This document shows positions 11,932 through 23,806 of a DNA stretch of 64,000 nucleotides, one piece after another (position 1 is the stretch's first letter; each line of letters begins with the position of its first letter). The notes under the pieces were generated by a model. It saw nothing but the letters and a program-made list of their open reading frames with translations. It was not told the origin of the DNA and searched no databases. The stretch comes from Helicostylum pulchrum. Taxonomy: Eukaryota; Mucoromycota; Mucoromycetes; Mucorales; Mucoraceae. The stretch is from assembly GCA_025677825.1 (NCBI GenBank), contig JAIXMO010000053.1:1-64000 (forward strand), in the 5' to 3' direction. A program made the position numbers and the translations under genes.

Positions 11932-14075
11932 TTAAGGACAGAACTCAATATCTTGGTACATACAAGAGCCAACATAAGGGTAAGGGGCAACGTTGCCTAA
12001 CTTGAAAGCAGCTTGAATAATAGCGGAGATACCCTGACCAGCAATCATACCACCAGCTGTACTGTACATGTAGTTTTCGAAACCAACAGGGTCAACACGC
12101 TTCCAGATCTTACTAGAGCACCAGCCGATAAACATAGCCAAAGGAATTTCGGGACTAGTGTTAATCATGGCAATACCTATAGCAGAGACTGAAGGGAAGT
12201 AACGATGGTATTTCTTGGGAACTGCAAATTCACGGAAGAAAGGTGCAATAACACCGACAACACCGCAGACGATGGTAACATTAACACCAGCTTTGGTAAG
12301 AGGATCACCACCACCAGTCAACAATAAAGTAACATTGTACCAAGCCTTGACAGCAATCAAACCAAATTCACACTTTGCGTCAATGTCAGTACTGACAACA
12401 CAAGGATAAGCTTCAGCAAACAAGATGAAGAGACCGACAGAAATACCGATAGCAAAGAAGGAAGCAACGAATTGAGCCCAGAATTGAGAACGAGGAGAGG
12501 CACCGACCAATTGACCAGTCTTAAGATCACCGACCATATCAACAGCTTGAGCAGCAGCGGAAGCAGAGATGTTACCAGCCATCAAATTGTTCTTACGAAG
12601 TTGATAAAGACTATCAGCGGGCATAGCAGAGAAGATCAATTGAGACATTTTACCGATAGAACCAGTGGGGTTAATATCGGTCTCACCAGCAGCTTGAACA
12701 CCGACGAAAGATAAAAGGAAACCAAGGATGACAGCGACAATAGATTGATAGACGGGCATACCAAAGTATTCGCCCATAATGGTACAAGTAAAAATAATAG
12801 AGATAAAGACACCAAGAACCCACCACCAGGTAGGAACCAACTCCTCCTTGGAAAAGATCTCATCTTCATCAATACTGGGCTCCAAGGCCTTGGCATCAGA
12901 TTCAGACAAAGGCTTCTTTAAAACGTGAGTCTTGATATGAATAATACCTTGTCTGCAACCACTGTAGATACCGATAACACCGCCCTTAATACCACGCCAG
13001 AGAGAGTCATAACGAACAAAGAGTTCAGCAAAAGAGGTCAAGACCATAAGAGCAATACCGGGCCATAAGAAGAAAGATTGAGTGGTTGGTCCATAATCAA
13101 CGATACCCATAGCCTTAACAAAGTAACCGTTTTCAACCAAACAAGGACCGATAATACCAAAGACAATAACGGAGGTGGAGAAGAAAGTGAGGACGGTAGA
13201 ACCGGGAGTCATTAAACCAGCACCAAAGAAGGGCCAATCCCACTTGAAGTTCCAGCCCCAGGTTTCATCAGCAGTCATCAAGGGAGAATAATTGGCACTT
13301 TTACCGATCCACCAAAGAAGATGGATAGTATCCATAAAGGGAATCCAGTAAGAGATTAAGGACCAAAGGAAAGAGACCATGAACCAAATACCCATCCACA
13401 TGGCCTTTTTCATGGCTTCTTTTTCACCTTCGACGGTGTCATGAAGAGAGATAATGGTGATGGCAGCAGCACGAGGTGTAGGGAAAGTCAAATCTTGCTT
13501 AACAACGAAATGTTGACGAAGAGGAACAGCAAAGAATAAACCGTAAAAGGCAGCAGAGATGGCAAATAAAACGAGAGCTGCGGCATCATCTTTAGGGTTG
13601 GTTAAAAGACCCAATTTATACATGGCAGGAATACCAGCGACGAAACCGGCAGAGAGGCCACCGGATGTAGTGGCGGCAGATTGTGCAGTACAGTTTTCTT
13701 TAGGTCCAAAGTATCCTCCACCCCATTTTGGTGGTAAGATTTTGGAAAGTGGTTTGATAATTGCGAATGAGAAGATGGCACCGAATAATGAAGCACCGAA
13801 TGTCCAACCAATTTTTAAACCAAGATATGTATTTGATGCAGCTGAAATAGATAAATTAGAATACATATCAAAAGAGAGTGCGTTTTTATTTTTATTTCTT
13901 TACCAACTAAACAACCCAAAAGGGAACCAATAATAGCTGCACGCCATGTAAATTGGTGTTCCTCAATGATGATTCTACTAGTTTTATCTTCTTCTACAAT
14001 GACTTGTTCATCCAAAGAATGTAAGTCATACTCGATTTTTTCATCCTTATAATCGGGATAAGATGTGTCCTGCAT
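11932..14075 (-). CDS. OPT/YSL-type oligopeptide or metal-chelate transporter, copy 2
   Basis: Exons 14075-13904 (172 nt) and 13841-11932 (1910 nt) match copy 1 in number, phase and exact length, encoding 693 residues. The protein is closely similar throughout: the same KIEYDLHSLDEQ tail, FTWRAAIIGSLLGCLVG, PPKWGGGYFGPKE, LKTGQLVGASPRSQFW, TAGGMIAGQGISAI and YVGSCMYQDIEFCP terminus. Differences concentrate in the N-terminal tail and extracellular loops. Codon choice is visibly more biased to C-ending codons (AAC ATC TCT where copy 1 has AAT ATA TCT), as expected of the highly expressed member. The intron is 62 nt against 65 nt in copy 1. Transport substrate unresolved. Confidence 0.95.
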
Positions 14076-15790
14076 ATTTAATGAAGGGTATTATTATTTT
14101 AAATAGATTAATAAAGAAAAGGAAATAAAAAAAGAGTAAATAAACGAAAAAAAGAAAGGACTTTTTATATAATTTTGATGCGTACAAAAATTATCAGTAG
14201 AGTATTTATTGCGACATAAACAAAAGATAAAGAAACTAGCCAATCCAAATTTATTTCGCACAGTGAACATTAGGATTTTCGCACGATAAATGAACAGGTC
14301 TTTTTTTTTTGTGAAATGTCTTTTTAGGTAATTCAATCCATTTTTGGCATGTATTTTTTTGCTTTTATCTTTTTGTGAGATCGAAAAAAGATACCACGAT
14401 TATTTTACATGTTAGATTTGGGTAAATTTTGACTATTTTGTGTGTAAATGTGTAATCCTTAGATTGACATAATTCTCTACTTTAATACAAATTATAAAGA
14501 AAGAGTAATATTTCCTTTTTTTACATATAAATATGTATATACTTTTTTTTTTCAATGCAAGCATATTCAATTATCATAGCAAAAAACTTACAACACATGA
14601 CTCATTTTAAATGATTTGACTAAAAAGATAATGGCGTTTACTTTTTCAACTCCACTCAAAGTGGTTTTTGATTTGATATCGGAGATGCTGAGGTAAAAAA
14701 AAACGAGTGAGTGAGAGAGAGGGGTAACAGCCTAAAACCTTTATTTGAAAATAATCTCCTTTATGGAAGTAACATATGAAATCTATTCATATGACTTGAG
14801 CCCATTTTGGTTGGGTCCTTTTTCTTCAAAATATGTCAAAAAAAAAAAAAAAATTGGAAGCGGACCTTTTTTCAAGTGGTACCTTTCTTGTTTTTGATAA
14901 AAATCTCCTAAAACACTCTTTACTGTGTAGATTAAAGAGTAATTTTATTTCAAGTTACCATGGGTTAAGGTTGTACAGATAAAGTGATACCAAAGTAAAT
15001 GAAACTGTTGTATCATACGCTAAATAGCTTTTTTACTTGTTATAGCAAGTTTTTTTTTCTTGGTTTTGTTTGGTTACATGAACAAATCCAATGGAGCATT
15101 TCCTGATATGAAGATTTATTCTTTTTACAGCAATTTTTGATATTTGATTTTTTTTTTTTTAGGTTTGACTCAATTTTAGAAAGAAGCAGAAGAACTTTAT
15201 CTCTTTTGCGTAGCATTTATTGACTTGATATCTTACAGATTTAGTGTATCTTGTTTAATATAAAAGAAGCCTACATATTTCCTTTACAAAATATTTGTTT
15301 ACATAATTATCTAATTGTAAAAATAGTAAAAAAAGCGAAGTAAAAAAAAATGGTCAGGTCGTTTTCAGTTTGCTAATCAATATGACGCATATCCAATCAA
15401 GTTCATGTATACTTTCAGTAGCATGGATTTTTTAGAAAAAAAAACAAAAGAAGTAGGTTAGAATGGTTCACAAGGTTTTATTTATAGAAACGAATTTTAA
15501 GCTTATTATTCACCTCTTCATTTTTTAATTTTCTAATTCATAATGAGCTTGTTTTCTTACGCGAAGTCGGCAGTTACCTTATTTTTTATAAGAGACATGG
15601 ACAGATATCCCGAAAGTCTTTTAGCCTATCATTAATATTGCTCTAATCCATTCATCTAGTGAGGTAAGACGGTAGAGAATAAAATCAGACTACATCTTCT
15701 CCCATATTTTCCAGCAATGAATCCAATTGAGCAACTTGGGTTATAGTTAAACATAAAGTAACTCATCGCGAGAATAATCTGATTTTTTTT
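14076..15790. other. Intergenic region upstream of transporter copy 2
   Basis: No gene seen. It contains the shared element at 14670-14690 and long A/T runs (14837-14853, 15142-15160). A small inverted repeat, CATATGAAAT...CATATG, lies near 14773-14792. Confidence 0.55.
14670..14690 (-). promoter_or_regulatory. Conserved 21-nt upstream element, copy 2
   Basis: Plus-strand sequence GATTTG, then A, then TATCGGAGATGCTG, one base different from the element at 9351-9371. It sits about 595 bp upstream of transporter copy 2. Here the core reads GATATC rather than TTATC, so a strict GATA-factor site is present in only one of the two copies. Function inferred from conservation only. Confidence 0.45.
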
Positions 15791-15799
15791 TTTTTTTTG

Positions 15800-17460
15800 A
15801 AATTCAAATGCTATCATATTATCTTCGAATTCATCCGAAAAAAAAAAGTTTATTTATATTGGGCGACGAGTTCATACTAAACACTAAGGTTTTATAGGTG
15901 AGTTTTTTTCTTCTCTTGTCCACATGGCTACGGATTGATGCGCTAAATGTTAGCTTTTTCATGCACCGGCTGATCTTTGGTTCGTCATTTTTACGACATA
16001 CTTCTTCATAAATTCTCAATACAGTAGCGGGTGGAAGAAATATACCCTTATATCGAACAGTGGATAATTACTGGTCTGATATACTTGTGTTACTAAGTCT
16101 GTAAAGTTGGTTTCCCAACAAACTCTCTGTCTGGACAGCTTTAACATGCTTATCAAGTACAGCCGATACACCCGGATCAAACAAGATGAAACCATTACCA
16201 AATGATATACTGGTCATAGTAGGAACCGCGTTCTCTACTCTTTGGTAATAGCATACATTATGTGTTATCAACGACAAATCCTGGTCCCATATAGCTATTA
16301 CGCAAATGTTTTAACAAGACCATCATACCACCATTGATAATTTTAAATCGACATATACACCCACTGAACAATGAAGCTGGATTATTCATCTTTTTTCGTC
16401 TGGCTAGTTAATATTACATAAAGTCTTTTATTTCATTTTTCTAATTTCGTATTTAATCAATAAAGTTTACACTTAATACAAAAATAAATAGGATATTAAC
16501 CCCATTTACTACAAAGGATTCAGAAAGGGTTTTGGTGAACGGAATATATCTATGTTTCATAAAGTAACCAACATCTTCGTTCGTCGCATCCCCAATCTAC
16601 TATGGCACGTTTTTTGATACGAATGTGAAGCGCAGTAAGTTTTACAAATCGGTCCATAATATATTTCAGATAGTCAACTGAAAACTCTAGTAAAGCTGTT
16701 TCAAGTCTGCGCATACTAGGATAGCATGTTATCTGTTCATTTTGCGACGTCGTTGATGGATATAACGGACAAAAATATTTGATCTCTAGCTTCTCAAGTG
16801 TTTTACAACAACTTAATAAGATATCCAAATAAGCAGAAGGGTATACTGTGTTTTGAGTTGTACCAGATGTGTACTAATAAAGCTTCGGCTTGAAAACGTT
16901 TACTTGTGGGCTAGATCTTGTAAAGTAAATGCTGCTTGGTCTACTATGATCTCCATTCATGATTCCACCAAATTATTTTTGTAGTAATTGGTCATTGACA
17001 AATGGGATATATAGAATTTTAATCGAGCTACGGATACGGATACGATACAAATACGAATTCAGAGCTATGGATACGATACGAATTTAGAGCTACGGTGTTT
17101 ATAAGCAATACGATGCAAATATTTTTGAGTGCTTTTATGATGATTTGCAGATACATGACGAGCTGATATTGGCTTAATCTGTTTAATTTTACGTAACTCG
17201 ACCAAACCCATTTGCAATATATAGAGTCAAGCCTTAACTCGAGTAAAAAAAGGACAGTACATAATTACATCAATTAATATTTGGTATAATAGACGCCTGT
17301 TGGTATAGACGGTGAGTCGTTGAACTAGTTTCCCGGTTGTTTGGCGGGGGGAGCGAAAAATTTGAAGAAAAACTTCTGATGAAAGGTGATGTATCGTTGC
17401 CATTTTGATTAAATCATAAAGCAGGAAGGGAGGGATGCCAGGCTGGGCGCTGTGAACCAT
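15800..17460 (-). pseudogene. Decayed F-box/LRR-type gene
   Basis: Minus-strand fragments in several frames together resemble the expanded fungal F-box family. At 17460-17227 there is an F-box beginning, IHHLSSEVFLQIF, followed by RLTVYTNRRLLYQILIDVIMYCP, a typical second repeat. At 16828-16550 lies a leucine-rich C-terminal type segment, CKTLEKLEIKYFCPLYP and MRRLETALLEFSVDYLKYI. At 16277-15831 are further pieces, ISFGNGFILFDPG and ISRCMKKLTF. Stops and frame changes separate the pieces and the rest of the F-box is missing, so no intact protein can be made. A minisatellite (17026-17096) interrupts the locus and repeat copy B lies just beyond it. Confidence 0.6.
17026..17096. repeat. Short imperfect tandem repeat (GGATACGATAC-type)
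   Basis: About three imperfect units built on GAGCTACGGATACGATACGA (AGCTACGGATACGGATACGATACAAATACGA, then AGAGCTATGGATACGATACGA, then AGAGCTACGG). Present inside the decayed F-box locus. Confidence 0.7.
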
Positions 17461-18844
17461 TCCCTCATACCCTCTTCTTGTTTCAGGAAACGTAGATACT
17501 CCTTCACGCTTCTACAAAAGTTGAATACTACTTTTTAGTTTACTGATAAATTTATATTTTGATAAATTAGCTATTTAAAATAGAAGAGAGTTCCTAAGGA
17601 TTCCGGAAAAAAAGAAAGGAAATATTTGCGCTGACCTCTCGAGAATCCAATCAAGAAACTACAAAATATATTACACTGGTCAAACTAAGGAATATAACAT
17701 TATAACGTGTAATATATATATACATACAGTCAGGAAGGGGCGCTGACAACGTCTCTTTTATACGATCACGCTCGGAAGCATAATACTCCAGAGAGATATT
17801 TAGATATGGTTTGACAAATATTCCTAGGCAATAATATCAAAAAACTGTGGAGGTGCTATAACAAAGGATGAACATACAAGGCAGCTATCTATACAATATT
17901 GTTGTCGAGCGGAACATTTTTGAGCATTTTTGACAACAAGTGTTCTTACACATGGCAGTTGCTTTAAGAAGAACTGTATCTGTTTGTACCGACATAAAAG
18001 AAAGAATAGTAAATATAAGATTGAAGCTCTTTTAAAAAAGTGTATATATAATAAAAAATACTTACAGGTATATATAACTAGTAAAAAGGAAAAAAAAAGA
18101 AAGAGAAAAAAAAAAAGATTTAAAGAGAAAGAAAATTTTTATTTTTTATTATGATAAAATAGACTATACTCTTTTATTCAAATCTCTTCCATTTAATAGA
18201 TTTCATCCTACTTGATGTATTAATAAGATAATTTCTTATCCCAAAGATTCAATACTACTTTTTCAATATGAATGTTCTCTATTGCCTTTCTTTTTTTTTT
18301 TAGCTTTAAAGTTGTCAGCTTCGATTCATAATATCACCAAGAAATTCCCCATTGTATATTGTTGATTGTAACCGAAAGTCTGTCGAGGGAGATACCGTAC
18401 CGACATGAAATAGTTTGTACGCCGACAAGTTACTTTACCAGCTTGAAATATCGTATTTTTGATGGAATCAAGTAGAAAAGATTTACAGTGTTAAGAGTAG
18501 TCTGCTGTACAACACATACTTGCATCCAGCAGACATAAGAATAAGTTGCATTATTCTGTACAAGGAAGCAATGTTAAAGAAAACCAAGTAGGTGACTTTA
18601 TGTACCAATATAAAATTGAACTACTCTTTCAAAAAAGCGTGGTTTTATTAAGGAGGAGCAAAATAATAATAAGACCTGTTTTCTGGATGAAATGTAACAC
18701 CAAGTTTCGATAATCAGGTTCGGTTCCTGAATTTGAGCATGATTTTCTCCTAATAAAAAGAACCGTTTTATTTGTTTTGTTTTTTTCAACTCCTCTCCTT
18801 TTTATAAAAAAAAAAAAAAAACCTTTTCTTTTTTTGTTGCTTGC
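17461..18844. other. Intergenic region mostly occupied by repeat copy B
   Basis: Apart from the repeat at 17665-18165 no gene is supported. The end of the stretch is T/A-rich with a long A run at 18808-18823 just before the palmitoyltransferase start. Confidence 0.5.
17665..18165 (+). repeat. Dispersed repeat family, copy B
   Basis: Counterpart of 2437-2880, about 500 bp. It starts at ACACTGGTCAAACTAAGGAATATAAC without TATA-rich interruption and ends at ATTATGATAAAATAG. It has an internal insertion relative to copy A around 17930 (GTGTTCTTACACATGG), and that same block is present in the inverted fragment at 48727-48805, so copy A carries the deletion. The A/G-rich tail at 18085-18130 suggests slippage or a retro-type tail. 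Confidence 0.75.
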
Positions 18845-20643
18845 ATGGGGTTCCCATCCTTTATTAAAAAAACACCAGGAACGACGTTTCCTTGGGAAAA
18901 GAACGAGTGGTATCGAAAACATGGATACAATTTACCGTTTGATACCTACTTGATCTTGCAGTGGACCTGTTTATTTATTCTGGACATTACTTTCTTTTGT
19001 TTTTTGACTCATTTCTTGACCGTATATGACAATGTAGAAACACCAGTCCTACTAGATTTCGAAAACTTACAGCTCACTTTGCTTCAAATCGAAAAGAAAG
19101 CTTATATCAATCCGTATACTACCTGGAGTTGTCTAATGATGGCAATTTTTACTACGTTAGTAAAACTACTTAGTGTCACCACTTCCATGATTGATACTGA
19201 AGACCCGGAGGTCGCTGAAAAACGCGGCCAGACTTCTCGCAGTCCTACTTATATAAGGAGATATGGTGCACCTGTTATTGATAGCTATTCTGGAATATGT
19301 AATATATGTAGAGTTAAAGTGTAGGTAAAACAAAAAAAAATGCTTATTTTCTTCTTTTGCAAGTAATAATAAATGGGATTATTATTTTTTTAGATCAGAG
19401 AGTACTCGACATTGTAAGTTATGTAACAAATGTATCGATCGTATGGACCATCATTGCAAATGGCTAAACAGTTGTGTCGGAAGGAGTAATTACAGGTACC
19501 ACTAAACAAACAAAAAAAAGGAGAAGAAAAAAGTCCACAGATTAAAACAGATATATAAAGGATTTTTTTGGTTTTAGTTTGTTCAGCATTTTGTGGATTA
19601 TTTTGGTACTCGTATATGGCAGTGTATACTAGCTGGATCTGTTTTTATGATAAGGAAATGTTTATGGTACACGGTAAAAAAAAAATCACATTATTTAATG
19701 TTTATGTTTTTTATATGTCTAAACAATAGTATTTTTTTTTTTATTTAGCGTTCCAGATATTTAAATTACAAGCAGGTACGAATATAAACCGTATCTACTA
19801 TCTTTCCGCAACAATGAGTGTAATTTGTTCACTCATTGGCATTGCATCATTTGTCTCCGTCACAAGACTACTCGTATTTCATATTAAACTTGGTAAGTTT
19901 GTGTGTGTTTATTTAACTCAATTATAATGCCTCATTTTTTTTATTTTATTTCACTACAAAAAAAAGCCATATTAAACCTGACAACAATTCAGTATTTGAA
20001 TTTACCGGTCAGAAACAGCGAACACTCTATATTTGATTCCGATGATTCAGATGATGATTTCTATTACTCGGATTCAGAAGATTCGGATATCAATCAAAGC
20101 ACCGTTCGAAAACGATCTTTGCGAGTACACCCGCGATGGTTTGGATACCCACTGTACCGTAAAATGGCACTTAAAACACGGCGTACATGGATTTCACTGA
20201 TGCGAGTATTTTTCCCTAATTACAAGTACCGTCCATTAAACGCAACAAAAAACAACGGGTGTTGTATTCCTGGCGGAAGAGGCCACGTATTACCTACCCG
20301 TTCAAGAAGGAAACACGCCAAACGTGATGATAGGTTTCGGACGCGTGATGATGTTAATATGGAAGAGTTTTTGGCGACGAGAACCCTTCGTCCTGTAATG
20401 ACCGCGGATGGTGAAGATGAACCTGATTATGATGATGATATGGGATTAGATTTTACTGGATTGGATGTGGATGACGTTGAAGACGATGTGGTGGGCGCTA
20501 AAAAGGTAGAAACAAAACCACGTATAAGTAAAGCGGCTAGGTTGTTGGATCTACCTGAAGAAGAGGCGTTGATTCAAATGCAACAGCAGCAACGTCTTGG
20601 AACTATAGAACTTAAAGAGGAAAGTGCGCTATACAAACTATAA
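18845..20643 (+). CDS. DHHC-type protein S-palmitoyltransferase
   Basis: Five exons, 18845-19320, 19394-19495, 19561-19673, 19749-19892 and 19967-20643, give 503 residues. Order: two N-terminal membrane segments ([37 protein letters not shown]), a DPE-type motif after TM2, and a cysteine-rich zinc domain CNICRVKV...[19 protein letters not shown] with the catalytic [12 protein letters not shown]. Two more helices follow ([37 protein letters not shown]), then a long cytosolic tail rich in Asp/Glu. The family palmitoylates cysteines of client proteins on ER, Golgi or plasma membranes. The acidic tail ([18 protein letters not shown] and [13 protein letters not shown]) and the [12 protein letters not shown] basic stretch are lineage-specific in appearance. 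The acceptor at 19560 was chosen because the alternative at 19577 produces a stop and loses the third helix. Confidence 0.93.
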
Positions 20644-21063
20644 AAGGTTACAAGCGCAAAATGATAAAGGGTTACAAACGCAAAAAGATAAAGGGAGAGA
20701 ACAATATGATTATGTAACAAAGAGAGTTTTTTTTTTTTTTACTATTATCATTAAAGAAATTATTCCAAGAGTAGAACTTACCAATGGCATAAATATCGTA
20801 AAACTATATACCCTATCTTCGTAATAAAATAAAATAAAAAAAGATATGCCATTTGCTACTATAAAACGATATCTCACATGTAATTTTAATACAATAAAAA
20901 AAAAAGCGCTGTAATGTTTATAATATATAACGCGAGTAAAAATAGCTCACTGAAATTTTTTTTAGCAACCTTAAATTTAATACAAAAAGAGTTTTTTTTT
21001 TTTCATTGTTACATTCTTTCTTCTTTTCCCTTTTTACCATTAATTTCTATTAGCCCCTTCCTA
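20644..21063. other. Short intergenic, no gene seen
   Basis: Contains an imperfect duplication just after the palmitoyltransferase stop (GGTTACAAGCGCAAAATGATAAA and GGGTTACAAACGCAAAAAGATAAA, 20646-20693). It then runs to a pyrimidine-rich leader before 21064. Confidence 0.5.
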
Positions 21064-22165
21064 ATGTTATCTTTTACTTTGGACCAAGAATCAATTGTAT
21101 TAAAAAGCAGTGCGACTACAGAAATAGAAGGAGTGGTACACATAAAAAGCGATGATTTTATGGCACCTAGTTGGATCCAAATACAATTAGTGGGAACTGA
21201 AGTGATAGGAAGTCAAACGCAAACGATGCTAAATGATACCTTTCAACTTTCCAGCAAAATTGAAGACTGGACCACGTTATTTGATCAAGATAATGTTTAC
21301 AGTTACCAATTTCGATTATCAATAGCTAGTAGTACGCTACCGACATCGTTTCAGGTGTTTGACGAAGAAGGTAGTTTAGTGTGCGGTATTGATTATCAGT
21401 TGCAAATAAAAGTATCCTCAATGGAACAAACCACGACACGGGCTATCCATTTTCATCGATCCGGAAGATACAATGTGATGGGTAAACAAGAGTATGCTAT
21501 ACCAAAAAGAGTATATTGGGGAATTACGAAACAAGCAAAGCAAAGGTGGCAGTATGAGCTTGAATTCGCAAGTACCTTTGATTTGGTGGTGTCAAGAATC
21601 GGAATCGTTTCCGTTAGACTAAGATCAGTATCGGGTCATAAAAGAGAACTTAAAGACGATTGCTGCTTAATCGGATGTCAAATTATACAATCAATTCATC
21701 TCGAAGGGTAAGTAACATTTATATACACTGTATTTGTTTTGTTTGTATGTAAAATTAATATTTATTTATTTCACTTTTAATAGGCACAAAAGTCACATTG
21801 AAGTACTTGCTACAACAACTAAATTATTAAAAAATCCAAATAAAACATGGACCCAATCTTGTCAGGTCGAATTCGAATTTGATCAGTTACCTTTACCCAC
21901 TGTTGTCAATCAAAGGTTGGGCGTAGAACATTCTATTCGTCTTACCGTAGAATTTTGTACTGGTGAATCAGAGGGTATGGATTTACGCTTTCCTGTTATG
22001 TTTACCGGTAATTCTCCCACTAACCATGTGCCAAAACATCCTACTACTGTTACAAATATGAAGAGACAAACAAGTTTTACTAGTAGTAATTCTTCAACTT
22101 TAACTGTTTCAAGTCTTGATAGTACAATCGACGTACCATTATTAGCTTTCTGTAATTATAAGTAA
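21064..22165 (+). CDS. Arrestin-like (arrestin N/C domain) protein
   Basis: Exons 21064-21707 and 21784-22165 encode about 341 residues. The N-terminal half begins LSFTLDQESIVLKSSATTEIEGVV, followed by WIQIQLVGTEVIG and YSYQFRLSIASSTLPTSFQ, the beta-sandwich pattern of alpha-arrestins and Rim8/Rod1-type adaptors that direct ubiquitin ligases to membrane transporters. The second half has repeated beta strands (VEFEFDQLPLP, HSIRLTVEF, LRFPVMFTG). The C-terminus is Ser/Thr-rich and lacks an obvious PPxY motif, so direct binding to a Rsp5-type ligase is not shown. The start at 21064 is preferred over the in-frame upstream ATG at 20914, because the intervening sequence is low-complexity. Confidence 0.75.
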
Positions 22166-22608
22166 AATTTATCTACTCAATGGATTTTCAATTTGTTTGT
22201 TGTTTTATCTTTTTAAAAAAGTCTATGGAAATAGGGCCACGGTTTATGCTTGCTTTCAAAAAAAGACACATGCTTAATCGGAAAAGGAATATGTAACTTT
22301 TTTTTTTACTGTTGCACGAGTTTATACAGAACTTTATTCCGCTAAAAACTAATGTCGGCCCGTTTCGAATCCGCTCATTAAACATTTGTTAGAACAAAGA
22401 AAAGGATACGATTAAAAAAAAGCGTTTTTTTTAATAATAATAGAGCGGGAAAGACCAAAAGTGATATGTAAACAGGGGAGGGGTAGGGGGGAAAGCGGCA
22501 ATGAAATAAAATAATAATAAAAAAAAAAAAGTATATGAATGTAATATGAGGTTTTTTTTTTTTGTTTGTCTATACAGGGGGAGAGAGAAGGTGTGTGTGT
22601 GTGTTTGT
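22166..22608. other. Convergent 3' region, no gene seen
   Basis: Between the stops of the arrestin-like and CRAL-TRIO genes. It contains a purine-rich stretch and a (GT)n microsatellite at about 22591-22606. Confidence 0.5.
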
Positions 22609-23806
22609 TTAGTTGTAATCAATTACTTTGTATGGGTTTCCAGTTTTTTCAAGAAGTGCAGTCCAATAAGATTCCAACTCGAATTCAAAATTAAAGCGTC
22701 CACCAAAATCGCATTCCAATTGCTCGGGGTCGATATAATCATCTAAACGCACCATTTCGTTACCCAAGTTTTCTTTATCTTCCTTTCCATCCACTACAAA
22801 CTTAATTTTGTTCTTTGTTACAGGGTCCATAAAAGGTGAAATAATCTTAAACGTAGTAAGGAAAAACCAAGGAGCTAAAAAATCATTTTTTTTTCTCTGT
22901 TAGATACATACATTCATATAATAGTTACAAGTATATAACTTACATTTAACAACAAACGCTACACCTAATCTTTCAGGATAATGATTACCTAAAATATCCA
23001 AAAACTTTTTACATGTAGATACACTTGGATTATGAGCAGCAGAAGAATCTTTAAAATCTACAATGATGGCTAAATTCTCTACGAGATGAGGCATTAAACG
23101 AATACCTCGTTCTAAGCAGTATACAATATGTTTAATTTGACGTTCTCCGTCCTTGGAGTTTTGAAGACGAGGTCTCATAATCCAAACTGGTCGGCCACAT
23201 TTATCAAACCCATTATAGTACATTTTACCAGTTTCAACCTATTTTTTTTTTGGTTTAGTAAATCTTTTTGCCGGAACAAAAAAAAAACCACCAAACTCCT
23301 CCGTCCCTTTCCATGTGTTTTTTTTTTTTTTCGTGAAGAGAACATTTTGCTTACCTCTGGCTTAATATATTCAGGGTCAAGTTCATCAGGACGATAACCT
23401 CGTCTCCAATTAATAGTATTTTCCAACATGGTTTTTGCTTGCTAAAAAAAAAAAAGAGAGACTATTTTAACCACTATATATTTTAATCGTGTTTTATTTT
23501 ATTTACCTCGTAGTCCCATTTTCTAGCACGCATGTATCTTTTCACAGTACTATCAGTTACAAATCCTCTTTCACTTGAATAATATGCGTCAGACTCAGGT
23601 AGCATGATAGACTCGATATACTCTTTCAATTTAATCACGCTAGCCTCTTGTTCTTCATTTAACGGAGCAACAGCAACAGGACTAAAAGTACCAGGTGTCA
23701 ACTTGGGTTCATGCGTAACAGGTCCAAATTCTTCTGCTGGTGGTGATGGAGAACGGGGTTTTAAACTAGCGTTTGAGTTTGACTTGAGTCGATTAAATAC
23801 ATTCAT
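22609..23806 (-). CDS. CRAL-TRIO (Sec14-like) lipid-transfer protein
   Basis: Four exons, 23806-23507, 23441-23355, 23238-22944 and 22874-22609, encode 315 residues. A Pro-rich N-terminus is followed by a CRAL-TRIO N-terminal helix pair (STVKRYMRARKWDYEQAKTMLENTINWRRGYRPDEL). Then comes the lipid-binding lobe: GRPVWIMRPRLQNS, HIVYCLERGIRLMP, AIIVDFKDSS, FLDILGNHYPERLGVAFVVKSPWFF, FMDPVTKNKIKFV, and IDPEQLECDFGG near the end. All of these are hallmarks of Sec14-related phosphoinositide/phosphatidylcholine transfer proteins. It is expected to exchange lipids at internal membranes. An inverted CCAAT lies about 115 bp upstream of the start. Confidence 0.92.
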
